In this document: positions 8,019-17,007 of the stretch, piece by piece
Layout: the number at the start of each line of letters is the position of its first letter
Numbering within the stretch: the stretch's first letter is position 1
Source: Pacificibacter marinus
GTDB taxonomy: Bacteria; Pseudomonadota; Alphaproteobacteria; Rhodobacterales; Rhodobacteraceae
Direction of reading: 5' to 3'
Assembly (NCBI RefSeq): GCF_900109555.1
Contig: NZ_FNZV01000001.1
Location: 434,001 to 498,000 of the forward strand
Length of the DNA stretch: 64,000 nt
Translations under genes and position numbers: made by a program
Notes under the pieces: generated by a model
Told to the model about the DNA's origin: nothing
What the model saw: the letters and a program-made list of their open reading frames with translations, nothing else
Database searches by the model: none

Positions 8019-8963
8019 ATGATCCGCTATACGTGTGGGCGCCTAAGTTCGCTGATTATCAGTTTGATCGTCGCATCCCTTGTGATCTTTTTGGTCATCG
8101 AGGTGATCCCCGGAGACCCTGCATCTTTCATGCTTGGTATCAACGCGCGTGCAGACACGTTGGCGGCCTTGCGCACTGAAATGGGTCTCGATCAACCGAT
8201 GTATATTCGTTACTTTCATTGGGTTGCGGGCATGCTGCAGTGGGAATTTGGCACCTCTTGGACATATAAAACCCCCGTTTCCGAACTGATAAATGATCGC
8301 ATTTGGGTGTCTTTGCCCCTCGCGATTTATGCTTTGATCCTGTCAACGTTGATTGCCTTTCCTTCGGGTATTTACGCCGCAAGTCGTCGTGGTCGTGCTG
8401 GGGATGTGACTGTCATTGGGGCCACTCAGCTTGGTGTGGCGCTGCCCAATTTTTGGTTTGCGATGATCCTTGTGCTGATTTTCGCGATCAAATTGCGGTG
8501 GTTTAGCGCAGGTGGTTTTGCCGGTTGGGACAATCCTCTTTTGGCAATCAAATCGTTGACCTTGCCCGCCATCGCATTGGCCCTACCGCAAGCTGCGATC
8601 CTTGCGCGTGTCATGCGGTCGTCTTTGCTGGATATGCTGGGCGAGGATTTCATTCGAACGGCCCGCGCCAAAGGTTTGACACGCCGCCAAGCGCTGTGGC
8701 GTCACGCTGTGCGCAACGCGTTGATCCCAGTACTCACAATCATCGGATTACAATTTTCATTTCTTCTGGCTGGCGGGATCATCATTGAACAGGTGTTCTT
8801 TTTGCCCGGCCTTGGGCGTCTCATTTTTCAATCGATCAGCGCGCGTGATTTGATCGTGGTCGAAAGTGTGGTGATGCTCTTGGTCTTTACCGTCATCGTC
8901 GTAAACTTTGCTGTCGATCTTGCCTACGCTGCCGTTGATCCACGGCTCAGGAGCCGCACATGA
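8019..8963 (+). CDS. ABC transporter permease (DppB type)
   Basis: Inner-membrane permease of the peptide/opine type. Reading from ATG at 8019 gives 314 residues, the usual DppB length, beginning MIRYTCGRLSSLIISLIVAS with an immediate first membrane helix. An upstream in-frame ATG at 7920 would add 33 residues unlike the family, so it is rejected. The typical IPGDPASFMLG motif follows helix 1, and the EAA loop (RTARAKGLTRRQALWRHAVRN) lies near residues 205-235. The stop overlaps the DppC start by 4 bp (ATGA). Confidence 0.9.
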   Translation: MIRYTCGRLSSLIISLIVASLVIFLVIEVIPGDPASFMLGINARADTLAALRTEMGLDQPMYIRYFHWVAGMLQWEFGTSWTYKTPVSELINDRIWVSLPLAIYALILSTLIAFPSGIYAASRRGRAGDVTVIGATQLGVALPNFWFAMILVLIFAIKLRWFSAGGFAGWDNPLLAIKSLTLPAIALALPQAAILARVMRSSLLDMLGEDFIRTARAKGLTRRQALWRHAVRNALIPVLTIIGLQFSFLLAGGIIIEQVFFLPGLGRLIFQSISARDLIVVESVVMLLVFTVIVVNFAVDLAYAAVDPRLRSRT

Positions 8964-9775
8964 ACAAAAGTCTTTTCATAGGCATCAGCATTTCGACTGT
9001 TTTTGTTGTACTTGCTGCGGTTTCGTTTCTGTGGACGCCCTACGACATCGAAACCCTCGACATCGCCAACAAACTCAAAGGGTTTAGCATCGCGCACCTG
9101 CTTGGGACAGACCATTTTGGCCGCGACATCCTGTCGATGATCATGATGGGCGCGCGGACTTCGATTGCTGTTGCACTGCTTGCGGTTGGCATCGGGATGG
9201 CAATAGGCGTTCCACTGGGGCTGGTTGCAGCCGCAAAAAGCGGGTCTCTGTTTGATGAGCTGATTATGCGTGGCAACGATCTGGTGTTTGCGTTTCCGTC
9301 CCTTGTTATTGCGATTTTGATCACGGCCGTTTTCGGCGCTTCCGCCATAAACGCGATCGTTGCCATTGGTATTTTCAACGTGCCCGTGTTTGCCCGCCTG
9401 ACCCGTGCAGCCGCTCTTCCATTATGGGAGCGTGACTTTATTTTGGCAGCGCGTGTTTGCGGTAAATCGCCTACACGCATTTCCATTGAACATATACTGC
9501 CAAACATCACCAACCTGATGATCGTTCAGGGTACTATACAATTTTCGCTCGGCATTCTGGCCGAGGCTGCGTTGTCCTATATCGGGCTTGGCGCCCAGCC
9601 GCCAACCGCCAGCTGGGGGCGTATGTTAGCAGACGCACAGACGCTTGTGAGCATCGCACCACACACCGCTTTGGTGCCAGGAATTGCCATTGTGTTGATG
9701 GTGCTTGGCCTGAATTTGATGGGCGATGGATTGCGCGATTGGCTTGATCCAAAAGTTAGGGTGGCCCGCACATGA
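8960..9775 (+). CDS. ABC transporter permease (DppC type)
   Basis: Second permease of the peptide-type importer, 271 residues. It shows the LLGTDHFGRDILSMIMMGAR motif after the first helix that marks DppC proteins, about five to six membrane helices, and the EAA loop (FILAARVCGKSPTRISIEHI). It is slightly shorter than E. coli DppC, mainly at the N terminus. It overlaps DppB by 4 bp upstream and the fused ATPase gene by 4 bp downstream, so all three are translationally coupled. Confidence 0.92.
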   Translation: MNKSLFIGISISTVFVVLAAVSFLWTPYDIETLDIANKLKGFSIAHLLGTDHFGRDILSMIMMGARTSIAVALLAVGIGMAIGVPLGLVAAAKSGSLFDELIMRGNDLVFAFPSLVIAILITAVFGASAINAIVAIGIFNVPVFARLTRAAALPLWERDFILAARVCGKSPTRISIEHILPNITNLMIVQGTIQFSLGILAEAALSYIGLGAQPPTASWGRMLADAQTLVSIAPHTALVPGIAIVLMVLGLNLMGDGLRDWLDPKVRVART

Positions 9776-11367
9776 GCCTGTTGAGCATCAAAGACTATTC
9801 TCTCGCCATCGGGGATTTCAAAATCCTGCATAACATCGATGTGACAGTTGAGCCCGGCCAAATCGTGGCCATCACAGGTGAAAGCGGATCGGGTAAATCA
9901 ATGACGGCTTTGTCCGTGATGGGACTCTTGCCAGACGGTGCTTTTGCCCAAGGTCAGATCATGTTGGATGGTGTCGATATCGGTCAGACATCCGAAAGCA
10001 ACCTGTGTAAAATGCGGGGCAATGTTATGGGCATGGTGTTTCAGGAACCCATGACTGCGTTGAACCCCGTGAAAACGATTGGCGATCAGGTTGCTGAGAC
10101 GATCCTAATTCACCAAGACACCACCAAAGCCGAAGCGCGAAAACGCGCGGCAGATATTCTTTTGCGGGTCGGGTTAAAGGTTGCGCCATCGCGCTATCCA
10201 CATGAATTGTCCGGCGGTCAACGCCAACGCGTGGTGATTGCCATGGCGATTGCTGTGCGGCCCAAATTACTAATCGCAGATGAGCCAACGACCGCGCTGG
10301 ATGTCACCACCCAAGCGCGCATTTTAGAGTTGCTAAAGGATCTCGTGCAAGACTTCGGCATGGGACTTTTGATCATCACGCATGATTTGGCGGTCGTGGC
10401 GGACATCGCTGATGAAATCGTGGTTATGCAAAAAGGTAAAGTTGTTGAGGCTGCTGCAACCCAAGACCTTTTGCGCGATATGCAGCACCCCTATACAAAA
10501 GCGTTGTTCGAGGCATCCAGTCACAAAGTGGCGTTACCTGAGCGCGCACACACAACCAAGTTGCTTGAGGCTAAAAACATAGTGCGCAGCTATGCGATGC
10601 CGCGCAAAGCTTTGCTTGGGCCGCGCCCCACGTTTAAGGCCTTGAACGATGTTAGTTTTCATATCGAGCACGGCGAACGCGTTGGTCTTGTTGGCGAAAG
10701 TGGGTGCGGAAAATCAACGCTCACCCGCGCTATTCTAGGTCTTGAGCGCGTTCAATCTGGTGACATTCAACTGGACGGCCTGCCTGTTTTTTCCGGCAAA
10801 AAACCCAATTTAGATGTGCGTCGCCGGATGCAAGTGGTGTTTCAAGACCCTTACAGCAGTTTCAATCCACGTCACCGTGTGGACCGTATCATCACTGAGC
10901 CATTTCACCTGCTCAAAAGCCCGCCAACAGGCGACGAACGCAATGCTGCGATTGCGAAAGCTTTAAAAGACGTCGGCCTGAGCGAAGCAGATAAGACCAA
11001 ATACATCCATGAGTTTTCGGGTGGCCAGAGACAACGGATCGCCATAGCCCGTGCGCTTATCGTGGAACCCGAATTGATCATTTTTGACGAAGCGGTGTCT
11101 GCGCTTGACGTCTCTGTACGGGCACAAATTTTGGATCTCATCGCTGACCTGTGTCGCAAGCGCCCCCTCGCATATCTGTTCATCAGCCATGATTTGTTTG
11201 TGGTGCGCACCGTCACAGATCGCGTCATGGTTATGCAAGCAGGCCAAATCGTTGAGCAAGGCGAAACAGAAGCCGTGTTTTCAAATCCACAACATCCCTA
11301 CACGCGCACTCTCATTGCCGCGGCCCCCAAACTACCGGAGATCACAGATGCCCCTCTCACCGTTTAA
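9772..11367 (+). CDS. Duplicated ABC ATPase (DppD-DppF fusion)
   Basis: A 531-residue protein carrying two complete ABC ATPase domains in one chain, as in GsiA/YejF. Domain 1 has Walker A GESGSGKS (about residues 37-44), signature LSGGQRQRV and Walker B LLIADEPTTALD. Domain 2 has Walker A GESGCGKS (about 308-315), signature FSGGQRQRI and Walker B LIIFDEAVSALD. Oligopeptide-transporter C-terminal extensions follow both (HPYTKALFEA and HPYTRTLIAA). It powers the DppBC-like permeases just upstream, with which it overlaps by 4 bp. The second Walker B has Ala in place of the usual Pro after the Asp-Glu pair, a tolerated change. Confidence 0.93.
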   Translation: MSLLSIKDYSLAIGDFKILHNIDVTVEPGQIVAITGESGSGKSMTALSVMGLLPDGAFAQGQIMLDGVDIGQTSESNLCKMRGNVMGMVFQEPMTALNPVKTIGDQVAETILIHQDTTKAEARKRAADILLRVGLKVAPSRYPHELSGGQRQRVVIAMAIAVRPKLLIADEPTTALDVTTQARILELLKDLVQDFGMGLLIITHDLAVVADIADEIVVMQKGKVVEAAATQDLLRDMQHPYTKALFEASSHKVALPERAHTTKLLEAKNIVRSYAMPRKALLGPRPTFKALNDVSFHIEHGERVGLVGESGCGKSTLTRAILGLERVQSGDIQLDGLPVFSGKKPNLDVRRRMQVVFQDPYSSFNPRHRVDRIITEPFHLLKSPPTGDERNAAIAKALKDVGLSEADKTKYIHEFSGGQRQRIAIARALIVEPELIIFDEAVSALDVSVRAQILDLIADLCRKRPLAYLFISHDLFVVRTVTDRVMVMQAGQIVEQGETEAVFSNPQHPYTRTLIAAAPKLPEITDAPLTV

Positions 11368-12790
11368 TATCCCCAAAGCGCACCATTTTATTGGTGGTGT
11401 TTGGCAGCGTGGCAGCGATGTTTTAGAGATGACAGACCCGTCAAACACACAACATCTCACCACCATTGCACGGGGCACGGCCGACGATATCGATGCCGCA
11501 GTTAAGGCCGCTCAAGGGGCGTTGGACGGTGAGTGGGGGCGGATGACCGCGCTAGAACGCGGGCGTATTTTGACCAAGATCGGCAACAAGGTTTTGGAGC
11601 ATGTCGATGCCCTTGCAGAGCTTGAAGCACGTGATGTTGGCAAGCCTTTGGGCCAAGCGCGTGCGGATGCCGTGGCGCTTGCGCGATACATGGAGTTTTA
11701 CGGCGGGGCCGCCGACAAAGTTCATGGCGAAACAATTCCCTATCAAGAGGGCTATACCGTCTACACCTTGCGTGAACCGCATGGCGTGACGGGGCATATT
11801 ATTCCATGGAACTATCCGATGCAGATCCTTGGGCGTTCCGTTGGTGCGGCCTTAACCATGGGCAATGCTTGTGTGTTGAAGCCAGCTGAAGAAGCTTGTC
11901 TGACGGCCCTTGCATTTGCCGCCATTGCTGCCGAGGCTGGCCTGCCTGCGGGTGCATTGAATTTGGTAACGGGGCTGGGCGCCGAGGCTGGGGCTGCGTT
12001 GTCATCGCATCCCGGCGTACAGCACATGTCATTCACGGGATCCGTGCGCACTGGCGAACTGATCCAAGCGGCGGCATCGAAAAACGTGATTCCCGTAACG
12101 TTGGAACTGGGTGGCAAGTCGCCTCAATTGGTGTTCGACGACGCAGATATTGATCGCGCGCTACCATTCCTTGTGAACGCAGGCATTCAAAACGCGGGGC
12201 AAACCTGTTCGGCCTCAAGCCGCATTTTGGTGCAACGCGGCGTCTATCAAGATGTTGTCGACCGTATGTCGGCCGCTTACCGCGCTCTAAAAGTTGGCCC
12301 CGCGATGGACAACTTGCAACTTGGGCCGTTGATTTCAGCACGACAAAAGAAGATCGTGACAGGGTTTATTGAAAAAGGTGCTGATCTTAACTTGGTCGCC
12401 CAAGGTGAGATTGTCACGGATGCCCAAGGGCACTATGTGGCCCCTACGCTGTTTGCGGATGTTCCAGCAGATCATCCATTGGCGCGCGAAGAGATTTTTG
12501 GGCCAATCCAAGTGATCATCCCCTTTGATGATGAAGCGGACGCCCTTAGAATTGCCAACGGAACAGATTTTGGTCTGGTGGCTTCTGTGTGGACCAAAGA
12601 CGGGGCGCGCCAAATGCGGCTCGCAAAAGCGTTGAAATCAGGACAGGTGTTTATCAACAACTATGGCGCAGGCGGCGGTGTTGAACTGCCGTTCGGTGGC
12701 GTCAATAAATCAGGACACGGTCGGGAAAAAGGGTTCGAAGCCCTCTACGGATTTTCGGCATTGAAAACAGTCGCAGCATGGCACGGGTGA
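11348..12790 (+). CDS. NAD(P)-dependent aldehyde dehydrogenase
   Basis: Cytoplasmic enzyme oxidising an aldehyde to its acid. The 480-residue protein from ATG 11348 has the family length and key residues: PWNYP (about 153-157), LELGGKSPQ with catalytic-base Glu254, and GQTCSASSR with nucleophile Cys287. A longer reading from 11084 runs inside the ATPase gene and is rejected. The start overlaps the ATPase 3' end by 20 bp. The sequence is of the betaine-aldehyde/gamma-aminobutyraldehyde type, so an omega-amino or similar aldehyde is plausible, but the substrate is inference from context. Confidence 0.9.
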   Translation: MPLSPFNIPKAHHFIGGVWQRGSDVLEMTDPSNTQHLTTIARGTADDIDAAVKAAQGALDGEWGRMTALERGRILTKIGNKVLEHVDALAELEARDVGKPLGQARADAVALARYMEFYGGAADKVHGETIPYQEGYTVYTLREPHGVTGHIIPWNYPMQILGRSVGAALTMGNACVLKPAEEACLTALAFAAIAAEAGLPAGALNLVTGLGAEAGAALSSHPGVQHMSFTGSVRTGELIQAAASKNVIPVTLELGGKSPQLVFDDADIDRALPFLVNAGIQNAGQTCSASSRILVQRGVYQDVVDRMSAAYRALKVGPAMDNLQLGPLISARQKKIVTGFIEKGADLNLVAQGEIVTDAQGHYVAPTLFADVPADHPLAREEIFGPIQVIIPFDDEADALRIANGTDFGLVASVWTKDGARQMRLAKALKSGQVFINNYGAGGGVELPFGGVNKSGHGREKGFEALYGFSALKTVAAWHG

Positions 12791-12794
12791 ACAC

Positions 12795-13535
12795 ATGAGA
12801 CTTCAAGGTAAAACAGCAATCGTTACAGGTGGCGCATCGGGTTTTGGTGCAGGCATTGCGAAAAAATTTGCAGCTGAGGGCGCAAAGGTCATGGTCGCGG
12901 ACCTGAACCTTGAAGCCGCACAAGCTGTTGCTGACGAAATCGGTGGTGTGGCACAACGCTGTGATGTGAGCGATGCTGACAGTGTCGACGCGATGAAGGT
13001 GGCGGCACTTTCTGCCTTTGGTAAACTAGACATCTTGATCAACAATGCTGGCACCACCCACATGCCAGCCGCGATGGAAGACGTCAGCCCGCAAGATTTT
13101 GACAAGGTGTTCGGGGTGAACATGAAATCTGTCTATCTGACCGCGCTGGCCTTTGTACCGCACTTCAAAGAGAACGGCGGCGGCGCGGTGCTCAACGTGG
13201 CTTCCACCGGTGGTGTTTCTCCTCGTCCACGATTGACGTGGTACAATGCCTCTAAAGGCTGGATGATCACAGCGACCAAAGGCATGGCGGTCGAGCTTGC
13301 GCCCTTTGGCATTCGTGTAAATGCGATCAATCCCGTGGCGGGCGAGACACCGTTGCTCAAATCCTTTATGGGGGAAGACACGCCAGAAATTCGTGCAAAA
13401 TTCCTATCCACCATTCCAATCGGCCGCTTTTCAACCCCCGAAGACATGGGGAACGCAGCATGTTTTCTGTGTTCAGAAGAGGCGAGCATGATCACAGGTG
13501 TCGCAATGGAGGTGGACGGTGGACGCTGTATCTAA
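12795..13535 (+). CDS. Short-chain dehydrogenase/reductase (SDR, FabG-like)
   Basis: NAD(P)H-dependent oxidoreductase of 246 residues with the classical SDR elements: TGGASGFGAG nucleotide-binding motif (11-20), NNAG (83-86), catalytic Ser137, Tyr150 and Lys154 (YNASK), and the C-terminal MEVDGGRCI end. It starts 4 bp after the ALDH stop, so both belong to one transcript; together they could convert an alcohol to an aldehyde and then to an acid. Its last 17 bp overlap the next gene. Confidence 0.9.
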   Translation: MRLQGKTAIVTGGASGFGAGIAKKFAAEGAKVMVADLNLEAAQAVADEIGGVAQRCDVSDADSVDAMKVAALSAFGKLDILINNAGTTHMPAAMEDVSPQDFDKVFGVNMKSVYLTALAFVPHFKENGGGAVLNVASTGGVSPRPRLTWYNASKGWMITATKGMAVELAPFGIRVNAINPVAGETPLLKSFMGEDTPEIRAKFLSTIPIGRFSTPEDMGNAACFLCSEEASMITGVAMEVDGGRCI

Positions 13536-14547
13536 GCCGGGCCCCCGCAATCTGATCACAGACGTGCCCGGTTTGCGGGTTGGCAACGCCCAAGACGATC
13601 ACATAAAAACCGGATCGACGGTCTTGGTCGGTGACAAACCTTTTACCGCAAGCGTGCATGTGATGGGGGGCGGCCCGGGCACCAAAGAAACCGATCTGTT
13701 GGCACCTGACAAAACAGTGCAACAAGTGGACGCGCTGGTTCTATCGGGTGGGTCGGCTTTTGGCTTGGATGCGTGTTCTGGCGTTATGGACGGGCTGCGC
13801 ACTATGGGGCGTGGGTTTCAAGTCGGAGCCATGTCGATCCCAATCGTTCCCGGTGCCATCATTTTCGATTTGATCAATGGGGGCGCTAAGGACTGGGATG
13901 ACAATCCATATCGATCTTTAGGCGCGAAGGCTCTGAGCAACGCTGGCGAAGATTTTGACATAGGCACGTCCGGTGCAGGCACTGGCGCTTTGGCTGCGAT
14001 GCAAAAAGGTGGGCTTGGCTCTGCCTCTTTGGTTTTGCCCAATGGCACCACGGTCGGTGCATTGGTCGTCGTGAATCCCATGGGCAGTGTGACGTTGCCA
14101 GGTGATACACATTTTTGGGCCGCTCATTTTGAAGTTGGCAACGAATTTGGCGGTATTGGCCCGCACAGCAAAGGCGGTCATGTCACCTTTGGGCCCAGCC
14201 GCAAAGAGCGCGCCATGCAGCAGCACTCAGCCGAGATGTCCAACACCACCATTGCGATTGTCGCTACAGATGCGCCGCTTACCAAAGTGCAATGTCATCG
14301 ACTTGCTGTCACGGCTCATGACGGAATGGCGCGGGCGATTGTTCCATCTCATACACCACTTGATGGGGATCTTGTCTTCGGAGTTTCAACGACAGTTGGC
14401 GAGGCGGATCACACAGAATTTCGCGATTTAGCTGCGGCCGCCGCCGTCTGTCTTAGCCGCGCGATAGCCCGCGGAGTATTCGCGGCAACACCCGCGCCGA
14501 ATGATCTGCTTGCGACATATCAAGAGATGCAAAAACATAACAATTAA
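13519..14547 (+). CDS. P1-family self-processing aminopeptidase/amidase (DmpA/NylC-like)
   Basis: N-terminal-nucleophile-type hydrolase of the P1 family, which includes DmpA L-aminopeptidase/D-esterase, BapA beta-peptidyl aminopeptidase and NylC nylon-oligomer hydrolase. Family hallmarks are the GLRVGNA start, GGGPGTKETDLL, SGGSAFGLDA and an Asn-Thr processing site (Asn242-Thr243, MSNTTIAIV) where the chain is expected to cleave and expose Thr243 as nucleophile. I chose the GTG at 13519 because GGAGG lies 6 nt upstream (13508-13512); an ATG at 13498 is also possible. No signal peptide is seen, so it acts in the cytoplasm, probably on an amide or peptide-like compound. Confidence 0.87.
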   Translation: MDAVSKPGPRNLITDVPGLRVGNAQDDHIKTGSTVLVGDKPFTASVHVMGGGPGTKETDLLAPDKTVQQVDALVLSGGSAFGLDACSGVMDGLRTMGRGFQVGAMSIPIVPGAIIFDLINGGAKDWDDNPYRSLGAKALSNAGEDFDIGTSGAGTGALAAMQKGGLGSASLVLPNGTTVGALVVVNPMGSVTLPGDTHFWAAHFEVGNEFGGIGPHSKGGHVTFGPSRKERAMQQHSAEMSNTTIAIVATDAPLTKVQCHRLAVTAHDGMARAIVPSHTPLDGDLVFGVSTTVGEADHTEFRDLAAAAAVCLSRAIARGVFAATPAPNDLLATYQEMQKHNN

Positions 14548-14786
14548 GAGAACCAGTTGCGCAAACAGACTGTGGTGGCCCCTCAGATATGCCTTTGCGC
14601 TTGGCACTGTGGGGACGAGAGGCGGGAATGTGGCACGAAGAGCGAAACCGTCTGCGCAGGTGGTGGTTATTTGTTCAGGGTATATGATGATGCATCGCAC
14701 TGCGCGATACTTGGGCGTTGAACTTGAGAACGCTCGCGCTATTTCGCAAGCTATCAAAATCTCAAGGCACCAGTTCCATCATGGGT
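14548..14786. other. Non-coding gap with no recognised content
   Basis: Between the convergent P1-family and AgcS genes. Short open frames here have no ribosome-binding site or family resemblance, and I see nothing else until the hairpin at 14787. Confidence 0.5.
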
Positions 14787-14817
14787 CTTTGCGGCGCACA
14801 AAACTTGCGCCGCAAAG
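14787..14817 (-). terminator. 12-bp hairpin downstream of the symporter gene
   Basis: CTTTGCGGCGCA (14787-14798) pairs perfectly with TGCGCCGCAAAG (14806-14817) around a 7-nt loop, 6 bases past the AgcS stop. There is no T-tract on the (-) strand, so it may act as an RNA 3'-end stabiliser or a weak terminator; it could also serve the convergent P1 gene. Confidence 0.6.
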
Positions 14818-14823
14818 TGTTGC

Positions 14824-16377
14824 TTAATGTGTGAATTTCTTGATCTCGCCGCTCTTCAAACGAGCCGCGTAGGATGCAAGTTCTTTGCGCACCAATTTCA
14901 TCAAGAAGTACAGGCAGAAGATGTTCACCACCGCCATTGCAAAGATTGCTGCGTCTGAGAAATCGATGACCGGACCAAGGCTTGCAGCAGCACCGATAAC
15001 GATGAACACGCAAAAGATGCTCTTGAACACAAGCTCAGATGTTTTGCCTTCGCCAAAAATATAGGTCCAGCTTTTCAAGCCATAGTATGACCATGAGATC
15101 ATTGTTGAGAAAGCAAACAACACAACAGCAACGGCCAACACATATGGGAACCAACTGATGCCCGCACCGAATGCCGCTGACGTCAAAGACACGCCTGAAT
15201 TTCCGTCGACTGTCGCAATTGCCGTACCTGCTTCGTTCAGCATGTAATGGCCTGTTGCGGGATCAACGATCAATTGCTGCGAGATCACGATCACCAAAGC
15301 TGTCATCGTACAGATCACAACCGTGTCGATAAGTGGCTCAAGCAAGGATACGAAACCTTCGGTGATTGGTTCTTTGGTTCTGACCGCAGAGTGCGCAATC
15401 GCTGCAGACCCAACACCTGCCTCGTTCGAAAACGCGGCGCGTTTAAAGCCTTGGATCAAAGCACCAACAAAACCACCAGCAACACCAAGGCCTGTGAACG
15501 CACCAGCAAAGATTTGACCAAAGGCCCAGCCGATCATGTCATAGTTCACAAGCAAGATAATCAATGCTGCACCGACATAAAGAATGCCCATGATTGGCAC
15601 GATTTTTTCTGTCACATTGGCGATGGATTTGATGCCGCCCACGATGACTGTGAATACCACCACGGCAAAGACAATCCCCGTGATCCAACCCGGATAATCC
15701 CCAACGATGCCCGAGATTTGAGCATGTGCTTGGTTGGCTTGGAACATATTGCCGCCACCAAGTGCGCCAAGAATACAAAAGACAGCAAACAAGGTTGCAA
15801 GGATTTTACCCCCTGGCAGTCCCAATTCTTTAAAACCTTTCGAGATGTAATACATCGGACCACCAGACACAGTGCCGTCTGGGTATTCGTTGCGATATTT
15901 CACGCCAAGCGTACATTCCGTGAACTTGGCGGCCATTCCGAGCAGCCCCGCTAAGATCATCCAGAACGTGGCGCCCGGACCACCAATACCAACGGCAACA
16001 GCAACACCTGCGATATTACCAAGGCCGACGGTCCCCGAAAGCGCTGTGGCTAGGGCTTGAAAATGACTGACCTCGCCCGCGTCGTCGGGATCAGAATAGT
16101 CCCCTTTGACCAATTGAATTGCATGTTTAAAGAACCGAAATTGTACGAAGCCAAAGTAAATTGTGAAAATCGTCGCCGCGACAACCAACCATAGAACGAT
16201 CCAAGGAAAGTTTGTGCCCGGCAGCGACATGAAAATAAAGTTTACAAACCAGCCTGTAGAGGCTGCAAAAATGTCGTTTACTTTTTGATCAAGTGACATA
16301 GCCTCTTGTGCAGCAAGCGGGGTTGCAGCCATAGCGGTCGTGGCTGCCGCAAGCCAAATTTTTGATGTGATATTCAT
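14824..16377 (-). CDS. Alanine/glycine:cation symporter (AgcS family)
   Basis: Inner-membrane sodium-coupled amino acid transporter of 517 residues. It carries the family signature near the N-terminal third (ALSGTVGLGNIAGVAVAV, then the GPGATFWM region) and about ten or more membrane helices. ATG 16377 is chosen because AAGGGGG precedes it and the protein then begins with a signal-peptide-like segment (MNITSKIWLAAATTAMAATPLAAQ). An upstream reading to 16488 would overlap the Usp gene and is rejected. The start lies 10 bp after the Usp stop, so the two are co-transcribed. The Lrp/AsnC gene beyond Usp suggests amino-acid-responsive control. Confidence 0.91.
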   Translation of the reverse strand: MNITSKIWLAAATTAMAATPLAAQEAMSLDQKVNDIFAASTGWFVNFIFMSLPGTNFPWIVLWLVVAATIFTIYFGFVQFRFFKHAIQLVKGDYSDPDDAGEVSHFQALATALSGTVGLGNIAGVAVAVGIGGPGATFWMILAGLLGMAAKFTECTLGVKYRNEYPDGTVSGGPMYYISKGFKELGLPGGKILATLFAVFCILGALGGGNMFQANQAHAQISGIVGDYPGWITGIVFAVVVFTVIVGGIKSIANVTEKIVPIMGILYVGAALIILLVNYDMIGWAFGQIFAGAFTGLGVAGGFVGALIQGFKRAAFSNEAGVGSAAIAHSAVRTKEPITEGFVSLLEPLIDTVVICTMTALVIVISQQLIVDPATGHYMLNEAGTAIATVDGNSGVSLTSAAFGAGISWFPYVLAVAVVLFAFSTMISWSYYGLKSWTYIFGEGKTSELVFKSIFCVFIVIGAAASLGPVIDFSDAAIFAMAVVNIFCLYFLMKLVRKELASYAARLKSGEIKKFTH

Positions 16378-16387
16378 TTTATCCCCC

Positions 16388-16825
16388 TTATCCAACAACT
16401 GTGACAGGCACGTCTGCGTGCATGACAAGGTTCTGGGTTGAGCTACCAAACAAGCGCTTGCTGATACCGTTTGCTGACGTTCGCCCAACGATGATCTGCG
16501 ATCCGCCTTGCGCGACTGTGATTTTATTCAGCGTTTCGGCGACATCCCCGTGGCGCACAACGCCGCTGGCTTTGAAACCCGCTTGTGTCAATGATGCGAC
16601 CGCTGGTTCGACAATACGGCTGTTGGCGAGTGCGATTTCTTGTTCGCGGCGCTTGTGGCGTTGCGCGTTTTCTTCGGCTGTTTGGAATGTGAACGGCGAC
16701 CATTCGATGACATAAGCCACCAGCAGTTCACATCCCTCAATACGAGACGCCAAGTCCTTTGCAAAGATCAAGGCGCGTTCACCAGTTTCGGTGCCGTCTA
16801 ATCCAATGACTATTTTTACTGTCAT
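16388..16825 (-). CDS. Universal stress protein, UspA family
   Basis: Small cytoplasmic nucleotide-binding-fold protein, 145 residues. Features are the N-terminal MTVKIVIGLDGTETG strand/loop and the C-terminal GxxGxxxxS/T-type ATP-binding region, seen here as IIVGRTSANGISKRLFGSST followed by the VPVTVVG strand. ATG 16825 is chosen over 16837 because GGAGG (16831-16835 on the reverse strand) sits 5 nt upstream. It precedes the AgcS symporter in one (-) transcript. In other bacteria Usp proteins can associate with transporters, so a role in regulating the symporter is plausible but only inferred. Confidence 0.9.
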   Translation of the reverse strand: MTVKIVIGLDGTETGERALIFAKDLASRIEGCELLVAYVIEWSPFTFQTAEENAQRHKRREQEIALANSRIVEPAVASLTQAGFKASGVVRHGDVAETLNKITVAQGGSQIIVGRTSANGISKRLFGSSTQNLVMHADVPVTVVG

Positions 16826-17007
16826 TTCATCCTCCATGTTTTCTAGTTTTGGGATTACGCTTCCCTATTTGAGATGATGTGTAAAGGTTCTTGTCTGACC
16901 ACCACCTTTGTTCAGTATTGGTGATAATCACTAGACAAAGGGCATTTTATCCCCCAAATTTTAGGCAATGATCTGGTAAACTAGAGTTCATTTAGGGATA
17001 TTACCTG

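Noticed and set aside
11084-11347. Upstream extension of the aldehyde dehydrogenase frame
   Set aside because: The frame lies inside the second half of the fused ATPase gene and its translation shows no family resemblance; ATG 11348 gives the correct length.
14501-14827. Possible small gene between the P1 and AgcS genes
   Set aside because: The frame overlaps both neighbours' ends, has no ribosome-binding site and covers the terminator-like hairpin.
15247-15954. Long (+) open frame inside the AgcS gene
   Set aside because: It is a shadow on the opposite strand of a clear transporter gene and has an atypical His/Asp/Cys-rich composition.
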